From NCBI GenBank assembly GCA_013816255.1, contig JACDET010000002.1, forward strand, positions 1 to 36,664: a DNA stretch of 36,664 nucleotides. Reading direction: 5' to 3'. Source of the DNA: Candidatus Levyibacteriota bacterium. GTDB lineage: Bacteria > Patescibacteriota > Microgenomatia > Levybacterales > UBA12049. This document shows, piece by piece, positions 31,608 to 36,664 of this stretch. The stretch's first letter is position 1; each line of letters begins with the position of its first letter. Position numbers and translations under genes: made by a program. The notes under the pieces were generated by a model that was given only the letters and a program-made list of their open reading frames with translations, ran no database searches and was not told the origin of the DNA.

Positions 31608-32528
31608 ATGACTACTGATACTTTTTTCAATGAATTAAACAAATTGCTTTCCCGCTATCCAAAAGCTCCTCCAAATATTGCTGACTCCGAAAACTCGGAT
31701 TATGGAGAACACTTAGCGTACTGCAAAAATATGTATATTGCTTTTGACTGCGCTAACTCTACTGATAGCATGTATGTCTACGATTCATTTATTGCTAAAA
31801 ATTGTATAGATTGCGATTATGCTGTGGAATCAGAACTTTGTTATGAAGGGGTCGATCCAATTAAATCATATAACAGTGACTATCTTGAATATAGTGTAAG
31901 TATGAGAGATGCTGCGTATGCAGCAAATTGTGTCAATTGTCATGATGTTTTTGGATGTGTAAATCTGCAAAACAAGTCATTCTGCATTTTTAATAGACAG
32001 TTCTCAGAAGAAGAATATCATCAAAAAGTGATTGAATATAAAAAGTGGCCTCCTGAGAAAGTACTGGCAATGGTTGAAGAGTTAAAAAAGCGCTACCCAG
32101 TAACGCAAACCCATGAAACGCATAATCAGAATTCAGCCTATGGAAATTACAGTGATTTCAATAAAAACTGCTATATGTGTTTTGATGGTTCACATAGTGA
32201 AAATAGCGGTTATCTTTACGACAGTCACCACAATATATCTTGTTACGATACTGCTTCCTCTTACCAGAATGAGTTATCGTACGAGATTACTGATGGAACA
32301 AAAGTTTATAATTGCAATTTTGCTGTCCTCTCAAATAATTCTCACGATAGTTCTTATATCTTCAACTGCAGTAATGTCAAAAATTGTATCGGCTGCGTCT
32401 CGCTTTCCAACAAACAATACTGTATTCTCAACAGACAATTGAGTCGAGAAGAATACGAGAGAATTAGTAAACAATTTATAGAAGAATTGAAAAACAAAAA
32501 TGCTGGTTGGGGCGAATTGAATTATTAA
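31608..32528 (+). CDS. Cys-rich protein with two homologous halves, CPR-type unknown
   Basis: From ATG 31608 (a TTG two codons earlier is less likely) the protein has 306 residues in two similar halves, about 25-140 and 174-290. Each begins NSxYG, has repeated Tyr/Asp/Ser turns and Cys residues every 5-12 positions, and ends in a near-identical signature: CVNLQNKSFCIFNRQFSEEE in the first half and CVSLSNKQYCILNRQLSREE in the second. The first half contains C-x2-C elements. The short regular repeats suggest a beta-solenoid, and the many Cys a metal-binding or redox role. Such proteins are often misannotated as CaiB/BaiF. Function is unknown. Confidence 0.75.
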   Translation: MTTDTFFNELNKLLSRYPKAPPNIADSENSDYGEHLAYCKNMYIAFDCANSTDSMYVYDSFIAKNCIDCDYAVESELCYEGVDPIKSYNSDYLEYSVSMRDAAYAANCVNCHDVFGCVNLQNKSFCIFNRQFSEEEYHQKVIEYKKWPPEKVLAMVEELKKRYPVTQTHETHNQNSAYGNYSDFNKNCYMCFDGSHSENSGYLYDSHHNISCYDTASSYQNELSYEITDGTKVYNCNFAVLSNNSHDSSYIFNCSNVKNCIGCVSLSNKQYCILNRQLSREEYERISKQFIEELKNKNAGWGELNY

Positions 32529-32565
32529 TAAAATTCCTTTTCTACAACGTTAGTTGCATTTAACT

Positions 32566-34884
32566 TTAAATGATCGGCTCAGGAAATCCTTCATCATCTT
32601 TCTTATCAATTGCAGTCGTATTATCGCTCCACCGTGCAATTTCATTTTCGACTCCAGCTCGAGTTTGTGAATACTTCATCCGGGAATGATTTATAATTTC
32701 GTCTGTGTAATCTCTTTCAGGTGCTTGAACAGTAAGTGTAGTTGCCGAAAATGGAGGAGTTATTTTGCCATCAATGGACATCTTAATATACATTTCGCGA
32801 GTATTGAGTGATGTTAGATCATCAGGTGTAAAAGTCGGTGAGAATTCTTTTGCAAGATATGCCGCATCATCTCCTCCGACACCAAACACAATAATAGTAC
32901 CGACGTTACCAAATGCAGTAGCGCGTACGTCTTCTGGTAATTGCGCAATATATTGGTGTGCAATCGTCAAGTCCAAACGATACTTTCGTGCTTCCGAGAG
33001 GATACTTGAAAAAGCATCAGTTGCAAAATTCTGGAATTCATCAACATAAAAGTAAAAATCCCGCCGCTGTGACTCAGGAATGCCAGAGCGCGCCAATGCA
33101 GCTTGCTGAATCTTTGTAATAAACATTGAACCGAGTAGCGCTGTATTTTCTTCACCTAATTTCCCTTTTGATAAATTGATAATAACTATTTTGCCTTCAT
33201 TCATAAATTTGTCGAACTGTAATACATTTTTCTTTTGTCCAATGATATTTCTGATCATAGGATTTGAGACAAATTGTCCTATCTTATTGGTCAGTGGAAC
33301 AATTGCTTCATTTGCATATTGCGCATCTGACGGTTTGAAATCATTGGTCCAGAATCCTTTGACAACAGGATCTTGGATTTGTTTGATAACTCTTTGGCGA
33401 TATGCTGTATCGGATAGAATTCGAGAAATACCCAGAACATTTGAGTCAGGTGTTTCAAGTAGTGCTAGGGTAATATAGCGAATGAGATTCTCCATACGAG
33501 GATTCCAAGTCCCTCCAAACAGTTTTTTAAATGTTGCGATAAAAAAAGTCGATAAATGTTGTCTCATTTCATAATCTTCAACCGGTTCGAGTGGATTAAA
33601 ACCTACGGGAAAATTCCGGTCAATTGGGTCGACATAGACGACATCATTAATACGTTCTTTTGGAACAAATTTCAGCACTTCGACAGCTAAATCTCCATGA
33701 GGATCAATCAAACAACACCCGTCTCCATTTTCAATATCGGCTTTTAGAAGAAGTTCTAAAAGCTTACTTTTTCCACTGCCAGTTTTACCAACAACATAGA
33801 GGTGTCTTCGTCGGTCAAATCTTTTTAATCCAAATACTTTATTTTCACTACGGTAATTTGTTTGTCCGATAAAAGATACTTCGCTCGGATCTACATTTCC
33901 TTCAGAAGGTAAAATATCTGGTGACGGTGCTCTTTTTGAATTTGTTTGAACAACGTTTGAAACAATGGTTCCAACAGAAGGAAAATGATACAGCGTTGCG
34001 AGCTCAGGAATTGACCAGAGTTCTCCCTTCTCAAAAAGCCGTGTCTTAAATGCTTTTGACAAATCTTCTGAAAAAAGTGGTTTCTTTTTCTTTAACTCAT
34101 TATGCGATCCCTTAACGCCTTTATAGAGATTAACTAATGTATGCAGTTTTGCTGTAGCAATGGCAATATTTTTAGCGCGGTACGCAAAGCGGAGCTTTCC
34201 TATAAAAAGATTTTTTGATAACTTCGCTTGTGCTGGGCTTTCTACAGAACTACTCGTGAATTGATGATACAACGCCCGCACACCACGCCGGTAGGATTTT
34301 GATCCAACTCTTTCGAGTACCAGTTGCACCCCAACTTCTTCATCCGGATCTGTTTTGGCAAGAATAGCAGATAAATTTTTTAGTAAGTCATCTCCAAGCT
34401 CTGTATGTGTTTTAAAAGGCCGCATACTATGATGCTTAAAAGAAAGTTCAATAAAAGCTGTATTTGTTTCCCACCGTGAGAAATAATCTTTTACCTCTTC
34501 AATATCTGCTTCAGGAAATTGCGCATACAATTGTGATTCAATAATATGTCTCTGCTCTTTTGCAACAACTATATAAAATCTGAGAAATTGCCCACTCGAA
34601 ACCATTTCAAGACTAATTGAAGTTCCAGTTGGGACGACCCGATGCAGAGAAAGGAGAAATGCCTCCATTGCTGCTTCTTTTTTATCATTGCCAGGTGGAG
34701 TTTTAATAAACAATATAACTTTGTCACTAATGCCCGTAAGACTTTTCTCAACTTTTTTACGGTAAAACGTCTTTGATATCACTTTCTCAAGAATATACGA
34801 AGCAACGAGTAGCCCGATTACACTGGCAAATAGTGTTACTATGATAGTAACCAATCCGGCTACAAAATCCGTAAGCTGTTCCAT
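32566..34884 (-). CDS. Membrane-anchored DUF87/TraD-like ATPase (type IV secretion-type)
   Basis: The 772-residue protein has an N-terminal membrane helix (about 10-34), a long region of about 300 residues and a RecA-like AAA ATPase. Walker A is GKTGSGKS (366-373), a conserved LIDPHGDL follows, Walker B is FYVDEFQNF (611-619), and SEARKYRLDLTIAHQY is present. This is the DUF87/VirD4-TraD group, whose members pump DNA or proteins; a conjugation coupling factor is the usual name. No relaxase, pilin or VirB genes are in the window, so it may serve in competence or DNA handling instead. The -10 TATACT (34896-34891) is 6 bases before the ATG, so the mRNA is probably leaderless. Confidence 0.85.
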   Translation of the reverse strand: MEQLTDFVAGLVTIIVTLFASVIGLLVASYILEKVISKTFYRKKVEKSLTGISDKVILFIKTPPGNDKKEAAMEAFLLSLHRVVPTGTSISLEMVSSGQFLRFYIVVAKEQRHIIESQLYAQFPEADIEEVKDYFSRWETNTAFIELSFKHHSMRPFKTHTELGDDLLKNLSAILAKTDPDEEVGVQLVLERVGSKSYRRGVRALYHQFTSSSVESPAQAKLSKNLFIGKLRFAYRAKNIAIATAKLHTLVNLYKGVKGSHNELKKKKPLFSEDLSKAFKTRLFEKGELWSIPELATLYHFPSVGTIVSNVVQTNSKRAPSPDILPSEGNVDPSEVSFIGQTNYRSENKVFGLKRFDRRRHLYVVGKTGSGKSKLLELLLKADIENGDGCCLIDPHGDLAVEVLKFVPKERINDVVYVDPIDRNFPVGFNPLEPVEDYEMRQHLSTFFIATFKKLFGGTWNPRMENLIRYITLALLETPDSNVLGISRILSDTAYRQRVIKQIQDPVVKGFWTNDFKPSDAQYANEAIVPLTNKIGQFVSNPMIRNIIGQKKNVLQFDKFMNEGKIVIINLSKGKLGEENTALLGSMFITKIQQAALARSGIPESQRRDFYFYVDEFQNFATDAFSSILSEARKYRLDLTIAHQYIAQLPEDVRATAFGNVGTIIVFGVGGDDAAYLAKEFSPTFTPDDLTSLNTREMYIKMSIDGKITPPFSATTLTVQAPERDYTDEIINHSRMKYSQTRAGVENEIARWSDNTTAIDKKDDEGFPEPII

Positions 34885-34981
34885 ATTTTAAGTATACTCC
34901 TTTCTCAATGAATATTCTAAGCCTGTTAGCAGCATTATAACCTAGGTGTTACATTAAAAAATATGTTAGAATAATACCCTT
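34885..34981. promoter_or_regulatory. Divergent promoter region between the ATPase and the helicase gene
   Basis: The minus -10 TATACT is at 34896-34891 and the plus -10 TAGAAT at 34967-34972; each lies 6-9 bases from its start codon. The arms TATTCTAA (34913-34920) and TTAGAATA (34966-34973) form a perfect 8-base inverted repeat. The first bases (TATACTCCTTT) match the left end of the elements at 21651 and 24937, but the hairpin is missing. AACCTAGGTGTT near 34939-34950 is a short extra dyad. Confidence 0.5.
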
Positions 34982-36664
34982 ATGCCCGATATTTCCTCTT
35001 TAAATAAAGAACAACAAAAAGCTGTCTTACATGGTGAAGGCCCGCTTCTTATTATTGCTGGTGCTGGAACTGGGAAGACTACTGTTGTTACCAAACGTAT
35101 TGAACATCTCATCATAGAGAAAAATATTCCTCCTTCAAATATACTCGCACTTACCTTTACTGAAAAAGCGGCAAAAGAAATGGAAAGCCGCATTGATGAG
35201 ATCTTGCCCTATGGGTATACAACCCTCTGGATTGAAACTTTTCATGCATTTTGTGACAGAATTCTCAGACAAGAAGCAATTCATATTGGTTTGAATCCGT
35301 CATACACACTTCTTTCCGAGGCTGAATGTTTACTCTTTATGCGCAAACATCTTTTTGATTTTAAACTTGAATATTTTCGTCCACTTGGAAACCCTATGAA
35401 ATTTCTGCAAGGAATGTTAACCCATTTCAGTCGGCTACGAGATGATGACATTACACCAGAACAATACATAACGTATGCTAAGAAACGTGAAGAACAGCAA
35501 ATGGCAAATAATGATGATCCTGCTGATAGTAAAAAGAATGTAGAACTTGCTCATGCTTTTGCACTCTATGAAGCATTGAAAGCCAAAGAAGGTGTTATGG
35601 ATTATTCAAATCTTATCAGTAATACCCTCAAACTTTTCCGCGAGCGCCCAACAATTCTGAAACAGTACCAAGAACAATTTCAATATGTTTTCGTTGATGA
35701 ATTCCAAGACACGAACTTCGCCCAAAATGAAATGGCAATCCTACTTGCAGGAAATCGAAAAAATATTACCGTTGTCGGCGACGATGATCAATCCATTTAC
35801 AGATGGCGCGGTGCAGCTATTGCAAATATGCTGCAGTTCAGATCACACTTTCCCAGTGCTGAAATAGTAGCACTCACCAAGAACTACCGCTCAACGCAGA
35901 CAATTCTTGATGGCGCGTATACATTAATCCAAAACAACAATCCCGACCGTTTGGAAGTTAAAGAAAACATTGATAAACAGTTGCAAGGAATGCGAGGAAT
36001 TTCGGGGGATGCAATATCATTCATTCTTGAAAACAGTGGCGAAGAAGAAGCTGAAGCAGTAGCAAAGGCAATTCAAACTGAAGTGAAAAAATCAAAGCGT
36101 CAGTATAATGAATTTGCAATTCTCATCCGTGCAAATGATCATGCAACACCGTTTCAAAGAGCACTTGATCGGCTGCGTATTCCGTTTCAATTTCTTGGAC
36201 CAGGACATCTCTACGAGCAACAGGAGATAAAAGATTTGATAGCATACTTACATGTCCTGGCAGACTTTGAAGATACAGCTTCTCTTTATAGAGTGCTTGC
36301 CATGCCAGTCTTTAATCTTCAAGCACGCGATATCGCGGCCCTCCTTAACTTCTCCAAACGCGGCAATATGTGTTTATTCGAAGCGATGGAACAGGTTGAG
36401 AAAACAATGCTCACTGAAGAAGGCAAAGAAAAAGTAACACAAATTATAGCGATGATAAAAAAGCATCTAGAGCAGGTGCCTCACGAACAAGCAGGTCAGA
36501 TCCTTTACCACTTTTTTGAAGACTCAGGACTTCTTGGACACTATCTCGATCCAGGATCATTACGGACAGAAAAAGAAGCGCTGAACATTGCAAAACTTTT
36601 TGAGAAGCTACAAAACTTTGCCAAAAACAAAACAGATGCTTCAGTCCCAGCAGTTGTCGATTGG
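34982..36664 (+). CDS. UvrD/PcrA-type superfamily 1 DNA helicase (3' truncated by window)
   Basis: The frame is open from ATG 34982 to the window end (561 codons). Motifs in order: Q-motif LNKEQQKAV (7-15), Walker A AGAGTGKTT (26-34), LTFTEKAAKEM, ETFHAFC, then YVFVDEFQDTN (Walker B), GDDDQSIYRWRGA and LTKNYRST. These are the SF1A helicase motifs Q to IV of UvrD/PcrA/Rep. The C-terminal motifs V-VI lie beyond the end. The protein unwinds DNA 3' to 5' in repair and replication restart. It could also be an AddA- or RecB-like chain, but the length to motif IV suits UvrD. Confidence 0.9.
   Translation, partial: MPDISSLNKEQQKAVLHGEGPLLIIAGAGTGKTTVVTKRIEHLIIEKNIPPSNILALTFTEKAAKEMESRIDEILPYGYTTLWIETFHAFCDRILRQEAIHIGLNPSYTLLSEAECLLFMRKHLFDFKLEYFRPLGNPMKFLQGMLTHFSRLRDDDITPEQYITYAKKREEQQMANNDDPADSKKNVELAHAFALYEALKAKEGVMDYSNLISNTLKLFRERPTILKQYQEQFQYVFVDEFQDTNFAQNEMAILLAGNRKNITVVGDDDQSIYRWRGAAIANMLQFRSHFPSAEIVALTKNYRSTQTILDGAYTLIQNNNPDRLEVKENIDKQLQGMRGISGDAISFILENSGEEEAEAVAKAIQTEVKKSKRQYNEFAILIRANDHATPFQRALDRLRIPFQFLGPGHLYEQQEIKDLIAYLHVLADFEDTASLYRVLAMPVFNLQARDIAALLNFSKRGNMCLFEAMEQVEKTMLTEEGKEKVTQIIAMIKKHLEQVPHEQAGQILYHFFEDSGLLGHYLDPGSLRTEKEALNIAKLFEKLQNFAKNKTDASVPAVVDW

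Noticed and set aside
32566-34884. Integrated conjugative element
   Set aside because: Only one TraD/DUF87-like ATPase is present, without relaxase, integrase, VirB genes or attachment repeats.
1-36664. UGA-recoding lineage (Gracilibacteria/Absconditabacteria)
   Set aside because: Several clear genes end in TGA at the proper family length, for example the leader ORF, the nucleotidyltransferase and the zinc ribbon, and no gene needs in-frame TGA.

Overview
The window looks like chromosomal DNA of an uncultivated Patescibacteria (CPR) bacterium, most likely of the Microgenomates type. The evidence is AT-rich sequence, densely packed genes, small envelope and hypothetical proteins, and gene families common in that group: class I lysyl-tRNA synthetase, a WecA/MraY-like transferase with an NWSKGVDG motif, VanW, DUF192, PEGA/SH3b, a membrane-anchored DUF87-type ATPase, and a Cys-rich duplicated protein often misnamed CaiB/BaiF. 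TGA is used as an ordinary stop, so this is not a UGA-recoding lineage. The taxonomic call is inference; no rRNA is present. No tRNA, CRISPR or complete insertion sequence was seen, and no gene-free stretch exceeds 300 bases.

Layout. 1-3096 (+): an envelope polysaccharide cluster with the end of a GT39-like membrane glycosyltransferase, a small membrane protein, a WecA-like phosphoglycosyltransferase, and a UbiA-family enzyme resembling decaprenyl-phosphate phosphoribosyltransferase. 3109-4954: a PEGA/SH3b surface protein and a divergent EamA transporter. 4955-9752 (-): an operon of an ATP-grasp ligase, an M20 peptidase and class I LysRS fused to a B3/B4 domain. It is preceded by a leader (about 9766-9875) that looks like a lysine-sensing transcription attenuator. 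9939-12597 (-): murB, lysA and a small unknown gene, making peptidoglycan/lysine precursors. 12784-18618 (-): an operon of threonine dehydrogenase, a cupin, 2-amino-3-ketobutyrate CoA ligase and both subunits of ATP-citrate lyase. 18666-21630 (-): greA, a nucleotidyltransferase-like protein and a membrane-anchored solute-binding protein. 21761-24253 (+): VanW, a HldE/TagD-like nucleotidyltransferase and DUF192. 24250-24906 (-): TraX-like. 25062-28910 (+): tsaD, an HD hydrolase, a secreted CAP protein, rmuC and an orphan. 28907-30352 (-): a truncated flavoreductase and an orphan. 30407-32528 (+): a MerR regulator, a zinc ribbon and the Cys-rich protein. 32566-34884 (-): a DUF87/TraD-like ATPase. 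34982-end (+): a UvrD-type helicase, truncated by the window.

How they fit together. The middle third is an amino-acid block. LysA makes lysine, and a LysRS operon is apparently controlled by a Lys-codon leader peptide with mutually exclusive hairpins. The threonine operon yields glycine plus acetyl-CoA beside ATP-citrate lyase, an enzyme not expected in an organism presumed to lack a TCA cycle. Several promoters place the -10 box 5-12 bases from the start codon, suggesting that leaderless mRNAs are common.

Non-coding structure. Two similar intergenic elements (21651-21745 and 24937-25030) keep the same hairpin architecture while the inner stem sequence differs. Short repeats have entered coding genes in frame (murB, tsaD), and heptamer tandem arrays lie at 23215-23288.
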